Assembly (NCBI GenBank): GCA_026225945.1
Contig: JAMJFZ010003208.1
Location: 62,001-126,000, forward strand
Length of the DNA: 64,000 nt
Source of the DNA: Cricetomys ansorgei
Taxonomy: Eukaryota > Chordata > Mammalia > Rodentia > Nesomyidae
Reading direction: 5' to 3'
The notes under the pieces are model-generated. The model saw only the letters and a program-made list of their open reading frames with translations. It searched no databases and was not told where the DNA came from. The first letter of the stretch is position 1, and each line of letters begins with the position of its first letter. The translations under genes and the position numbers were made by a program. Below, piece by piece: positions 23,226 through 34,731 of this stretch.

Positions 23226-24129
23226 TCATACATACATACATACCCCATACTTCTCCTATTCATTCATTGATTTCTCATTTCTGGTTTAATAATGTGTCAA
23301 TGAACTCAGATGTTTGTAATGGTCATCAACTGTAGCACTGTGGGGAATCGAAATAGGAAGATTGATTGACCTCAGAAATTGAAAACCAATCTCAACAACA
23401 CAGACTTCTCATGACAAAAATGAATTCACCTTTCCCTTTAGTCCTATGATTCTATAGTTATCCCCCTCTTATTTTAGAAAATGATATGCTCAACACAGAA
23501 GAAGAAAAGAAGAAAAAAAAAGGCCTACGAAGGAGCAAACAGAAGCACTTAGAGCTTACCCACGTACCAGCAACTGGGAAACACATCTAATGTGGGCAGA
23601 TAGATGTTTTTTAAAGTTTCAGGTAAAAAGTCATGTCTAAAACCAGGAATCTATTGGTGCAGAAAGTGTTCTGGCTTAGAGACAAGATGCTTCAACTTCT
23701 CTTGTTGACTACGATGTAGATTTGACACTTGGTTCTGCTGTTAATCTGATCTGAAAATAATGAATTTATAATGTTTTGAAACCAGAAAGTGTTCATGGAA
23801 CTGGTTTCTTTGGGGACAATATCCCCAGAGACCAATCCTCAGACCCAAAACACATGAATAAGCAAAGGGAATAATTGAAGGCTTTCATTTCTTTCTTTAT
23901 ACCCTTCACTCTTTCCTAATCCCTCCCTCATTGCTGTACTCACTGTGAAAGTAATATAGAAATTTGTAACTTATTTGGTAAACATATAAAACTCAAAGAA
24001 AAACTGTATTTTCTCTTTCTTATCAATTTTGAGACATTGGGGTCATTCTCCCAGTCATCCCAGCAGAGTTCTGATGTATTCTTAAATATTATTAATCACA
24101 CTGCAGATGTATGTATTTTTTGCCTTTTG
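20931..24129. other. intergenic; conserved 5' flank to ~21060, (CA)n at 23198-23225
   Basis: The first ~130 bases upstream of the acceptor match those of copies D and E ('actcgtatctaagacagtga', 'atgtaatcaaaataaggcc'). Beyond this there is AT-rich DNA with one CA microsatellite at 23198-23225 and no gene or repeat I can name. Confidence 0.6.
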
Positions 24130-24310
24130 TTTAACTTTGTTTTTTTGGTTGGTTGGTTGGTTGGTTTTCCAAGACAGGGTTTCTTTGTTGTAACTCTGGC
24201 TGTCCTGGCACTCACTCTGTAGACCAGGCTGGCCTCGAACTCTCAGAGATCCTCCTGCCTCTGCTTCCCATGTGTTGGGAATAAAGGCATGCGCCACCAC
24301 CACCCAGCTT
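24130..24310 (-). repeat. B1 SINE
   Basis: A well-preserved B1 in reverse orientation: 'ccaagacagggtttctttgt', 'tgtagaccaggctggcctcg', 'gatcctcctgcctctgcttc', 'ataaaggcatgcgccaccac'. The poly(A) end is replaced by a (ggtt)n array near 24147-24167. Confidence 0.93.
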
Positions 24311-24500
24311 GTTTAACCTAGTTTTAACTGACATCTTTTTCAAAGTATTTTCATAATCATTCCAATCCTTTAACTTACTTTTCGCAGTCACTTGATCTAT
24401 TTATTCCACTCAACAATCTTTATCCCCTGGATACTTCGTTTTGTTTTGTTTTTTGAACAAGTTTACCTATGTTTACCAAAGTAAACAAATAAAAAAGAGA
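24311..24500. other. intergenic spacer
   Basis: No feature recognised between the SINE and the LTR. Confidence 0.5.
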
Positions 24501-24506
24501 AAGATA

Positions 24507-24885
24507 TGTTGGGAGCCCAGTTGAAACGCCATTACAAGATGGCGCCGGTTTCCTGCTTCCGGGCTCCTCTTGCTCGGTTCTGGAGTAAACAAGTAACAGC
24601 GCAGGCGCAAGTTGAGTAATCCTTGCCGCCTCCCCCTATGCTAATGAGGTTCTGGACATGCATCCAATCGTTGATGGTCACGTTGCTTGCCGCCTCCCCC
24701 TATGCTAATGAGGTTCTGGACATGCATCCAATCGTTGATGGTCACGTTGCCTATATAAGCAGGGTGCCTCACACATTCAGTGTCTTTCGCTCTCAACACT
24801 CAATCAAGCTACAGTCCTCAATAAAGCGTGAACCAGAAGAATCCTGTGTGCGGCGTCTTCCTTGCAGGCGAGGCAGGCGTCCACA
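24507..24885 (+). mobile_element. solo LTR, ERVK/IAP-related, with internal 64-bp duplication
   Basis: A 379-bp LTR starting TGTTGGGAGCCC and ending CCACA. It contains 'cattacaagatggcgcc' as in IAP-related LTRs, a TATA box 'ctatataagcagg' near 24751 and a polyadenylation signal 'caataaagcg' near 24819. It is flanked by 6-bp repeats 'aagata' (24501-24506) and 'aagcta' (24886-24891), the ERVK duplication length with one mismatch. U3 carries an exact tandem duplication (24623-24686 and 24687-24750). There is no internal proviral sequence, so it is a recombined solo LTR. Short open frames within it are not genes. Confidence 0.85.
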
Positions 24886-25640
24886 AAGCTAGATGGATAT
24901 ATATGCATGTATATGGATATGAAAAATATTTTAATTTCTATAAGCTGTTGGCTTTTAAAACTACGTTAAGAATGAGTCTGCCAAGGTAGAAATTCTATAA
25001 AATTAAAAAGTACTAAATTTTGAAAACAATTGTCAAATTACTTTTTTAGCACCAGCGCCTATGAGAGCAAATTTGACCAGCACTATACATGAGTATACCT
25101 AAAAGTGTTTAGGATCCATAACAAATTGAAAACAAAGTATTTTTAATATTCATTGTTAGTTACCTAGAGAGAAATATATAAATTACAGTTTATTATTTGT
25201 CTTTGTAGAAACAAAGACGGAAACATTCTCCTATCCACTGTCATAGTTTCAGTTTGTTTATTCCATTTATCGATTTGCTGAAACTATGACAGTGGATAGG
25301 AGAATGACGCGTTTGCAACGAGAGCTAAGAGTTCAGATCCAGCTGGCAATGATTTATTGAGTAATGTGAACGATGGCAACATGACTGATTTATAATAAAT
25401 TCATTCTGTGTGTTTGTAGCTATGTTATCTATGTAGTTGATGTTTCACAACACAAGGCAAATGACTAAAATAAAAATAGCTGAGTTAAAGACATTTTCAT
25501 TCTAGCTCATGGTACAATAGCAGGGACTGGATTTATCTAGCTTGTCTTCTCTAAATACACAGAAACCTGGACCAAAATATTTAAATGTATATTTTGAAAT
25601 ATTATACGAAACATTATAGATAAAAACCCATGACGTAAAT
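24886..25640. other. intergenic with a perfect inverted repeat
   Basis: AT-rich DNA without genes; contains the hairpin annotated at 25224-25306. Confidence 0.6.
25224..25306. repeat. perfect 29-bp inverted repeat, 25-nt spacer
   Basis: The left arm 25224-25252 starts 'cattctcctatccactgtc'; the right arm 25278-25306 is its exact reverse complement, 29 of 29 bases. The spacer is 25253-25277. No terminal transposon motif or target duplication is evident. A transcript from either strand would fold into a shRNA-like hairpin, but no transcription evidence exists in the sequence. Confidence 0.95.
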
Positions 25641-25649
25641 CCTTTTCTT

Positions 25650-27475
25650 TTCATTTTTTTTAATGAAAAATAGCTTCTTCTCTTGTACAATACTCCTCCC
25701 AGCTCTCCCCACATCCTTTCTCCCCCAGATCCACTCTTCCTTGGTTTCCCTTTAGAAAATAGCAAGCCTCCAAGAGATAACAATCAAACACAACAAAACC
25801 AGATACAATAAGACAAGGGAAAAGCCTCATATCAAGGCTGGACAAGACAATAGGTCAAAAAGAATGCCAAGAGTAGGCAGAAAAGTAAAGACACACCCGT
25901 TCCCACTGTTAGGAGTCCCACAAATACACCAAACTAACAAACATAACACAAGCACAAAGAACCTGGTGCAGACTCATGAAGGCCCCTTGCTTGCCAGTTC
26001 AGCCTCTGTGAGCCCAATATGAGCCTTGCTTAGTTGATTCAATGGATGATGTTTTCCTGGTGTCCTCTATCTCCTCTGACTCTTAAAGTAGTTCCTCCCC
26101 ATCTTGAGGTTGTTCCCTGAGCTCTGAGGGAAGGGACTACCCTATGGAAACCTCCAATCTATGGAAAACAATATGGAGTTTTCTCAGAACGTTGGGAATT
26201 GATATACCTCGAAATCCAGTTATACCACCTTTAGGCATATAACCCAAAGGACACTCCATTCTACCACAAGGACATTGCTCAACTATGTTCACAGCAGCAA
26301 CTGGAAACAACTGAGATGCCCCTCAACTGAAGAATGGATAAAGAAAACATGGTACATTTACACAAGGAAGTATTACTCAGCTGTTAAAAAATTGACATCA
26401 TGAAATTTGCAGGCATTTGCAGACAAATGGATGGAACTAGGAAAATAACATCCTGAGTGAAGTAACCCAGACCCAGAAAGACAAATATGCTATGTATTCA
26501 CTTATAAGTGAGGGTTAGCTATTAAGTAAAGGATAATCATGCTACAATTCACAGATCCAGAGAGGCTAGGTAACAAGGGAGGGCTCTAGGAGGGATACAT
26601 AGGTCTCCCTGGGAAGGAGAAATAGAATACTTTGTGCGTGGACTGAGGTGGGTGGGGACTGGAGCGGGGGTGGGGAGAGTACGGGAGAGCATGCAGGGAG
26701 AGAGGGCTGGAACTGGGCAGGGGGGGTGATTTGAGGGCTGATGTGGAAACCTAGGGCAATGGAAGCTTCCTGTAATCTATAAGGGTGATTCTAGTGAGGA
26801 CTCCTAGTAAGGGAGGATATGGAGTCTGAACTGGCTATCTCTTTATAGCCAGGCAAGTCTTCCAGTGGTAGGACTGGGTTGCATTCAGTTGAGTTGTTGA
26901 CCCCTGTGGAGATTCCCAAACAACCCAGACTGATGTTAAGATAGAGGGTCTCTTTCCCAAAAACTAACAGCAGAGCCCTGTTGCCAAGAAGAAATTCACA
27001 CAGCTCATTAGAGATCGAGCTGGTGCCTGCATCGCCCCTACATACTATTCTTTTTGGTGCAGGAAGGTTCTCTGCAGGCTGTCAGAAGAGAAAACTGGAT
27101 ATCAACCCAGCCATAAAATCTACAATCTGTTCTGTTGGCAAGATGTGCTAGGGCAGTGGTGGTACCAAACTTGTAGGAGTGGCAAACCAATGTGTGGTAT
27201 AACCTGAGGCCCACTCCATGAAAGAGAGCCCATGCCAGATACTGCTTGAATGGCCACGAACTGGAGACTGGATAACCAGGAGACCTGAGGTAGAACTAAA
27301 TACAGCTGATTTTTAAAGAATCAATGAAGTGATTCCTAATGATATTCACTACACTCATAGATCAGTGTCTTGTCCAGTCATCATAAGAGAGGCCTCTTCC
27401 AGCAGTAGATGGGAGCCAGTGCAGAGACCCAAAGCCAGACATTATGCAAGTGAGAGACATATTCTTTTTAAATAA
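25650..27475 (-). mobile_element. L1 insertion with 5' inversion (twin priming)
   Basis: Two L1 segments lie head to head. 25650-26137 is distal L1 3'-UTR in antisense, with the poly(A) end as a T-run at 25652-25659. From about 26138 to 27475 the sequence is sense L1: the ORF2 3' end ('ccaaaggacactccattcta', 'atggtacatttacacaa', 'atggatggaactagg') followed by proximal 3'-UTR ('gcagtggtggtaccaaactt', 'gaggcccactccatgaa'). The sense part ends where the antisense part begins in L1 order, so together they are one contiguous L1 3' piece with its 5' portion inverted. The ORF2 remnant is short and disrupted. Confidence 0.85.
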
Positions 27476-29396
27476 AGATACAAAAACTCTCAGTAAAAAT
27501 ACATGAAGTAGAAGTCAATACCCACGAGAAATGTCTTAAGTGATGACCAAGTGAAACTTATTCTTAGAATGTTAAGTTGGCTTTAAAATTTAAAATTCAA
27601 GTGTCATGATTACTGTAGCATAGAAAATTTAATAAGGAAAGTATATTACCACCTCCATACATGCCTAAAACTAATTTGACAAATTGCAAGATTAATCTCT
27701 GATGAAATCTTTGGGCTAACTATGGATAAATGGAATCATGCACAAAGTGTCAAAGAACAAAACTAGATAAAAACTATCCTACAAGGTAATGTCATATTTA
27801 CTGGTAACAACTTGGTTATTTCCATCTAGAATGGGGAGCCAAGTAAACTACTCTTACCATTTCTACTCCATGTTGAACAATTTCTTCATAATACAATTAA
27901 GTATGAAAAAAGATGGAAATCGAAGAGAAATAAATTTGGTTTTTGGACAGCATGATCATCCATACAGAATGTCTGAGGTATAGCCGAAAATGTTTTAATG
28001 ATTATTAAGTAGGTTAGCTAAATTGCAGTATTTACATGGTTGATACAGGAAAATTAATGGCAATCGTGTATATTATCAAAGAGTAACATTCTAAATAACA
28101 CTAACATAGAAAATAATAATTTTCTATGTTATAATAATAACATAGAATTATAATAATAATAACGTTATAATAATTTATAACGCTGACATTATACGTCTTC
28201 AAAGAAATAAAATGCATATGCAAGATTCATAAATGAGACATAATAGTGTTAAGATGTAAGTTCAATAATGACTGACCTGTGGGTTGAATAAAATCCTAAT
28301 CAAAACTCTAGCAGGCTTATTGAAAAAAGAAGGAGGAGGAAGAGGAGGGAATGAGAGAAAGAAAGAAAGAATGAAAGAAAGAAAGAAAACTAGTTCTAAA
28401 ATGCATATGGAAATCCCAAGGATTTTGAATGACAGAAATTTCACAAGAAAATAATGCTCTGAGTGTGGTTCACTGGTATAACAGGCCCTCTGAAGGGTGC
28501 ACAACAAAGGAAGCCCACCCCTCTCTATTGTTTGTTACCATTAAAGGAGTCACTGGAACATGAGATAGGCTTGCCTGTGCCCTTTCCCAACATTACAAGC
28601 AAAACTATGACTACCAATACAGAATCCTTGATGATATTTGAAGTCCAGGCTTGTTCATTACTAAGCGTCATTGGACTTTAGTGAGTTATACCCCTACTAG
28701 ATGCATGACTCTTTTCTTATTCTTAGCAAACACAAAATTCATCAAATATCACTGTTGATCTCTTCTAATTGAGGGAAAGTTATAACTGTTTCTGCATTCC
28801 CATGAGTGATTTTCCTGATCTCTGAACAACGAACAGATGGGTAGCAATAAATGCAGTAGGACAGGAAAGAACAGCCATGATATGTGTTCAACCTCAAGAA
28901 AACCCACATTATTTTATATATGCATAATTTCACACCTGTATAACCTTGAAGAACCAAAAGTAGTGAGTAACAACCATAAATGTATGCAAATAAGATGAAT
29001 GGAAGTTCAAATTTTAAAGACTAATAATAACATGGAGCTTAAAAAATATTAAATAGGAGCTAAGTTACACATAATGATTAAGTTAGTCTTTCAAGAGAGT
29101 ATTGTGAGAGGTTCCTAGTTAGATAAACAGAAAACTAGTAAATTCAGCTCAAAGATGAAAGAATGAAGAGAGTAAGGAAGCCAGTGGGTATGACTTCCAG
29201 TGCAGAGTAGAGTCTCTCTGAATGAGATAAGGGGGTTTATAGATGACATTAATGTATTCATGTTAGAGAGAAATGTCGTTCTCAGCATTAATGTCAATGA
29301 ACAGCCCTAATATTTGGAAGCAAGGAAACCTGCTTTGTTGAGTCTAAAACTTACATCACAAAATTTACTGAACTTAAATAATCCTTGGAGCTTCTT
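27476..29396. other. intergenic with GA-rich patch
   Basis: A (gaaa)n patch lies at about 28325-28388. Short AT palindromes occur at 28100-28190 (for example 'taacatagaaaat' paired with 'attttctatgtta'). No gene recognised. Confidence 0.55.
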
Positions 29397-29426
29397 GATA
29401 AAAAAAAAAAAAATTCTTTCAATAAC

Positions 29427-29758
29427 AAAAAGAAAAGAAGGAAAGAGAAAAGAAAGGAAAGGAAAAAAAGAAAAGAGAAAAGGAAAAAGGAAAGGAAAGG
29501 AGAGGAGAGGAGAGGAGAGGAGAGGAGAGGAGAGGAGAGGAGAGGAGAGGAGAGGAGAGGAGAGGGGAGAGGAGAGGAGAGGAGAGGAGAGGAGAGAGAG
29601 AGGAGAGGAGAGGAGAGGAGAGGAGAGGAGAGGAGAGGAGAGGAGAGGAGAGGAGAGGGAAAGGAAAGGAAAGGAAAGGAAAGGAAAGGAAAGGAAAGGA
29701 AAGGAAAGGAAAGGAAAGGAAAGGAAAGGAAAGGAAAGGAAAGGAAAGGAAAGGAAAG
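29427..29758. repeat. homopurine tract, (GGAGA)n and (AAAGG)n
   Basis: 332 consecutive bases are all A or G on the plus strand. The tract passes from an irregular A-rich part through (ggaga)n to (aaagg)n, preceded by an A13 run at 29401-29413. Long open frames on both strands (for example 29314-29958 plus) encode only Lys/Glu/Arg/Gly or Leu/Ser/Pro/Phe repeats and are not genes. Such tracts can form triplex DNA. Confidence 0.97.
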
Positions 29759-30069
29759 TTCAATTCCCTTCCTCCCTGGCTAAGAGAAACAAGGAGAATG
29801 TGCTGAGGCAGAAGCACGCTGCAGTCCTTTTGCAGTCTTCAAACGTAATACTGGGTTCTGCGGACAACAGTCATCTCCACATGTTATTCTTGCATCTGAT
29901 CTCTGCAACCAGAAAAGTGTCTGTGGCAGATCCCAAAAGTACATATTGCAGCAATTGAGTCAGTAATTGAAAGATTGTTCCCTAAAAAGATGTCTGCACA
30001 GTATTGCCTGCAGCAGCCATGCACATTGTTGACCACTCCCACACAGCTATCATCTTCGTCATCGTAGTT

Positions 30070-30255
30070 GATATCATTGTCATCATCACCATCATCATCA
30101 TCATCATCATCACCATCACCACCATCATCACCATCATCATCATCACCACCATCATCACCATCATCATCATCATCATCATCACCACCACCATCATCACCAT
30201 CATCATCATCATCATCATCACCATCATCATCATCATCGTCATCGTCATCGTCAAC
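30070..30255. repeat. (ATC/ACC)n trinucleotide microsatellite
   Basis: About 185 bases of 'atc' units interspersed with 'acc' and 'gtc' units. All frames stay open, giving poly-Asp, poly-Met, poly-Ile or poly-Ser; the Asp-rich minus-strand frame (29884-30372) is a by-product, not a gene. Confidence 0.95.
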
Positions 30256-30517
30256 CATCGCAACTGATCCTCTCAATTCTGATCCAGGCTTTTTACCCCT
30301 GCAAGGGGTCAGGCAACCACTAGAGGATGTAACCAGTTTCTTGTGGCTCATAGCACCCTCTGCCGGACACATCTTGTTTCTTCACTTTGATGAGAAGACA
30401 AAACTAAAGAGCAAGATTTGACAGCTAAGAGTGGAAATCATTTTCCCTGACAAAACCGGAAATTAGGAATCTCCTAGACATTTTTCCTTTTCCAAGTCAT
30501 GAACAGATCCTTATGAA

Positions 30518-30552
30518 AATTATTCACAGGAGCTGGATTCCTGTGAATAATT
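30518..30552. repeat. 14-bp inverted repeat
   Basis: 'aattattcacagga' (30518-30531) and its exact reverse complement (30539-30552) are separated by 7 bases. Directly after it 'agctgactca' occurs twice. No function assigned. Confidence 0.85.
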
Positions 30553-30604
30553 AGCTGACTCATCTGACTCTTTAGCTGACTCAGTTAAGAAGATCCCTAC
30601 CTTT

Positions 30605-30678
30605 CTAGAGGATCCCTAAGTGGGTTTCCAACTCCCTGTGATTCCAGCTCTGGGGATCTGACACGTTTCCTGGCCTCC

Positions 30679-30723
<45 letters not shown>

Positions 30724-30830
30724 TTATTTGTTTATTTATTTTATGTGCATGGGTGTTGCGTCTGCTTGAATGCCTGTGCATCTCGTCCATGATGTGCCCA
30801 AGGAGGCTCGAATACGGCATCGGGGCCTCA
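30605..30830. repeat. B3-like SINE pieces around a (CA)n array
   Basis: 30605-30682 reads like a B3 3' part ('gattccagctctggggatct', 'ttcctggcctccaggga'), leading into (AC)n at 30683-30720. 30722-30830 ('ttatgtgcatgggtgttg', 'ctgtgcatctcgtccatgat') resembles a B3 element in the opposite orientation. The pieces are diverged. Confidence 0.6.
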
Positions 30831-31340
30831 AAAAACGTGCAGACTCCCCTTATACAGATGCCTTGGATAGGATAGCTCTACTGACTCTCAAATACTATGA
30901 CTCTCAAATACAGGGGGAAAGTTTACTAACGACTTCATGGTGCCTTGGATAGGTAAATGGCATTTCCATTCTTTCTCATCTGAAGGTCCAGCAATTCTTC
31001 CACACTGCAAGTTTCTATTAGCACCAAAGGAGTAAGTCCAAATAGTAACGCACAGGCACGTTACTTACACTAGACACTAGGGGGAGCTCTGCCTGTACCG
31101 GGATGTGCTCTTGAATCCAGACAAAATTATTGCAAATGATTATTGTCCTGTTTGAACATTTTCCATTCTGATAATAAGAACATTCTAAAGTCTTAAGTAA
31201 AAAATTCAACAACTGAGCAGGGTACAAAAAAAATATCAGAGAAACTCAAAGCAATGAGTAAATAAAATTTTAATGTACTCACGACAAATAGAGAAGCGCT
31301 GGAAGAACTGGGTGTGGTAATGGCCCTGGGTTAGCCTTTA
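30831..31340. other. intergenic, nothing recognised
   Basis: 'actctcaaatac' occurs twice around 30883-30912. No gene seen. Confidence 0.5.
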
Positions 31341-31344
31341 ACGG

Positions 31345-31660
31345 GATGCAACTGTGATGTTTTGAATGCGACTGTTCCCCACACCCTCATGCATTTGAAT
31401 ATCAACCGAGGACCCCCAGTTGGTGGTGCTGTTTGTGGAAGTTTAGGAGGTATGAGGAAAGAGTGAGATTTGAAAGGCTTGTTCCATTTCTAGTTTGCTT
31501 TCTCTGCTCTCTGCTTGTGGTTCAAGATAGGAAATATCAGCCTCTAACCCTGTTTCATCCTTCCCCACCATGACAGATTTGTCCCTCTGGAACCATAAGA
31601 CAAAAACTTTCTTGTATAAGTTGATTTGGTCATGGTGTTTTATCTAATACAGCATCCATA
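31345..31660 (+). mobile_element. MaLR LTR (MT-type)
   Basis: Contains 'gacccccagttggtggtgct', 'gaagtttaggaggtatgagg', 'ttctctgctctctgcttgtg', 'ccccaccatgacagatttgt', 'ccctctggaaccataag' and ends near 'tttggtcatggtgttttatc'. This is the order of rodent MT-type MaLR LTRs on the plus strand. Confidence 0.75.
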
Positions 31661-31980
31661 TTCATACGGTCCTGAACCCCTATGCACATGCGATTATTTA
31701 TATATCAACTAAAAAAATCAATGAAGGAGTAATTATACCTTATTCTTTGTATAATTGAGTAAACTCCTTTCATGTTCCTTTTTTCCGTAATTCAAATTTG
31801 TTTGTAAGTATTTAAGAGTTTTGGTTGGTTTAAAAAACAATGTATCATTACAATGAAGTTACTCTCAGGAGAGAGCCCTTTTTTTTCTGGATAACTGTAA
31901 CACTTTTAAAAAAAGCCGTTGTAACATACTACAAGAACATTCGATAAGAGGCTGATGTGTTATACTAAGTTACAGGCAGG
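31661..31980. other. intergenic spacer
   Basis: Nothing recognised. Confidence 0.5.
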
Positions 31981-31984
31981 TATG

Positions 31985-32075
31985 AGCTGCCATGTGAGTG
32001 CTGGGGCATTGAACCCAGGTCCTCTGGAAGAGCATCCAGTGCTCTTAACTACTGAGCCATCTCTCCAGCCCCCTC
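31985..32075 (-). repeat. B2 SINE fragment
   Basis: 'ttgaacccaggtcctctgga', 'agagcatccagtgctcttaa' and 'ctgagccatctctccagccc' are the complement of the tRNA-derived head of B2. Truncated and well preserved. Confidence 0.92.
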
Positions 32076-32640
32076 CATGACTTTTTCAAACATCCTTAAT
32101 GTTCTCATCTCCTTTTAATGTGTCATTTCATTCATTTCAAAAGTGTGATTTAACTCACTTCTGACTGTCAACTTGGAAGAGTTAGAGAGTCCAAGTGCAC
32201 TAGTCTGACATTACAGAGGCAGGGAGTGATGTTTGAAGCTCCAACACATGGGCCTCCCCTTTTGCTCATTTTCTAGGATCCTTTCTTCCTAACACATTGC
32301 TCTTGACAGCATTTGTCCTACACTTTTTATTCTGTCTGTCTTAGTTTTTTGCACCCTACGTACAGGAATCACATCTGTCTTCTACTATATCCTCTCTCTT
32401 CCAATACACATCTGGCTACTCTAATGGCTGTCCTTTGAATTACATTTTATCTTGGACTACTCATAAAGTATAAACTGCTGAATAAATAAACTATGAATTG
32501 TGTAATATTCAGAGTGACAACTTGAAAAAACACCACAGTTTTTGTATTTAATTACAAAAGTGATTCATAAATAGTAAAAAATACTGTGGAATGGTAGATA
32601 GCAAAAGCTCTCTGCAAATGAAGGAGACTGATAAAATCGA
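32076..32640. other. intergenic, nothing recognised
   Basis: No gene or named repeat. Confidence 0.5.
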
Positions 32641-32644
32641 AAAG

Positions 32645-32770
32645 ATTTTTTTGTAGCCCAGACTGGCTTCAAACTCACTATGAAGATTGGGATATCCTTG
32701 AATGCCTCATCTTCTTGCCTACACTGCCTATGTACTGGGAGGACAAGAACATTATATCACGCCTGGCAAG
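32645..32770 (-). repeat. old B1-family SINE
   Basis: 'tgtagcccagactggcttca', 'aactcactatgaag' and 'tcacgcctggcaag' follow the B1 complement, strongly diverged. Confidence 0.65.
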
Positions 32771-34731
32771 AAGAAGTGCATAATTTCTAAATCAAGAAAC
32801 TCATTTAAAACATGTGTTAGCATCACAAATATTGTGACAAATAATCCGAAACAGAAAGGTTTCCAATAGGGAAGCATTTACATAAATTAGATCTGTGCTG
32901 ATTAAAAATATAGACACATTTTTAGATACTCTTTTACAAGATGGAGACAGGTTTCTCTTCACCTGAGTATGAGTTACAACTCATGTCTCTACTCCTCATG
33001 ACAACAGGAGTAACTATATATGACCCTGGAGACAAAGTAACAAAAGCTTCTGCTGAGCCCTTCCTTGAGTGCTCCCTGTGGGGGAGGCGGCTTCCAGGAC
33101 ATGAGTTTGAACACATGTATGTGGGTACATGTGAGTACATGTGAGTGAAGGACGGAGGCCTCCTGACAAGAGGCCTGCACTGAGCTCCTGTGCAAATGCA
33201 AGCGCATCAGAGGACTGCTGCCCAAATGACAATAAAACAGCAATATCCTATTAGGTTCAGGACTAAAAACCCTGTCTAAGCCACCCCAGTGCTCCTGACC
33301 ACTTTTGACCACTTGGAATAATAAATTCTGTTCTAAACTGCCAACATTCGTAGTAAAGTGTTGGGGTACAATAAGCACCAAATACCATACCATAGAGAAG
33401 GTAGAGAATCCAAGAACTTCCAAATGATGAAAATTAAGCTTCCCATGGCAGACAATGTGGTGACATAAGCAAGGGTGGTAGTAAGCCAGATGACCTATAC
33501 ACTCATTTGATTTATATCATAGGCAGGAAGATATTATTCTCCTAAATAATTTCCCCTTACATCTTCATGAGCCATTTAGTAAGCATGCTACCTTGCACCT
33601 CACTGAACCAGTCAGTGATTTTACACTAATCAATCAATTTTCAGCAGAGTGAAGGAGTGAATATTACTTCAAAGTGGGAACCATCTGAAGTTATTATTGT
33701 CCCAAGAATGCCGGCATCTGTAGATATTACCTAGGGTCCTGCCCTGCTTTCCAAGGTGTCTTTACTATGCCAGCCTCCTTGTGCTCAGTTCTCTTGTACA
33801 TAAGGAGACACAGTGAAGACTATACTAGACACCATACAAAAGTAATAAGAACAATGAACGATACGTAGAGAAAGCTGTTATAGAAAACTGACAATCCTGA
33901 AGTTCTCCTAACAAGATGGGATATAAGAAATAGTGAGGGTTTAGTTACAGGTCCAAAAACATCAGCAGTGAATACTTCCTTCTTCATAGTTTCTCCCACT
34001 GAAGAATGAATATCCACAGAACGTATCTCTTAGGACATTCTGATAAATTTAGCCAACTAATATAAGAATATTTCAAATGCTGGCATGTACAAATTAAGGG
34101 GAATTTCAACATTAACGGTTATTCTATGTATTTGAGTAGATGGATCTAAATATAAGGACTACAGTTTCAAAATCAATATAAAATCTATAAAATGTAAAAC
34201 TCAAGTGATGGAACAACCCCAAAATAAAGAAGTGCTTTAATTTAAATTAATTCCACATACATTGCATTTTCAAGAACGAAGAATGGCTGCAATGGATTGG
34301 ACAAATTTATAGTCTCCATTCTGTCATTTTTTAACCAAAGCTCAATGGCCACTTTCTCTGTTAAGGGTAAAAGAACCATGTTCAAAACATAACTTCTCTG
34401 ATTCAAAGAAGAAGGAATGGAGCTAGAGAAAGAAAAACACAGTGTGTACACTCTGTGCAACACATAAAATAGAAACAGGCAGTTTCATGATAACCAATTG
34501 AAATGGTTTCAACAGGCACGGAGTATGTGGAGCAGGAAAGATGTATCGATTTAGCAAACTAAAAATGGAAAAGTACAAGCATAATCTATAGAGCATTGCT
34601 GAACATACAAATCTGAATCTCAGTCCATCCGCACAAATTCAATAACATAACTGTTTGGACTCTTCTAAAGGAAGAGACATATTGGCAGTGGGCCTGAAAT
34701 AACTTCAAAAAACATAAGAGAAGAATTCTTC
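32771..34731. other. intergenic; 3' side of copy D
   Basis: Open frames near 32934-33423 overlap on both strands but show no domain, no OR similarity and no repeat I recognise. Treated as non-coding. Confidence 0.5.

Noticed and set aside
24130..24310. Open frames of 61 and 73 residues near 24037-24303
   Set aside because: They lie in a B1 SINE; the peptide 'NTWEAEAGGSLRVRGQPGLQ' type is the well-known false translation of B1/Alu sequence.
28100..28190. Short AT palindromes as a regulatory or hairpin element
   Set aside because: AT-only slippage around (ataa)n and (taat)n easily produces 8-13-base palindromes; not distinguishable from chance.
29314..29958. Long open frames (132-214 residues) on both strands over the purine tract
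   Set aside because: They consist of Lys/Arg/Glu/Gly or Leu/Ser/Pro/Phe repeats created by the microsatellite; no stop codon can form in it. No domain or conserved start.
29884..30372. Asp-rich 162-residue frame on the minus strand, resembling an acidic calcium-binding protein
   Set aside because: The acidic run is the (ATC)n array read in one frame; other frames give poly-Met, poly-Ile or poly-Ser just as long.
32934..33423. Overlapping 67-144-residue frames as a small gene
   Set aside because: Both strands are open by chance, no domain, no family resemblance and no repeat-independent support.
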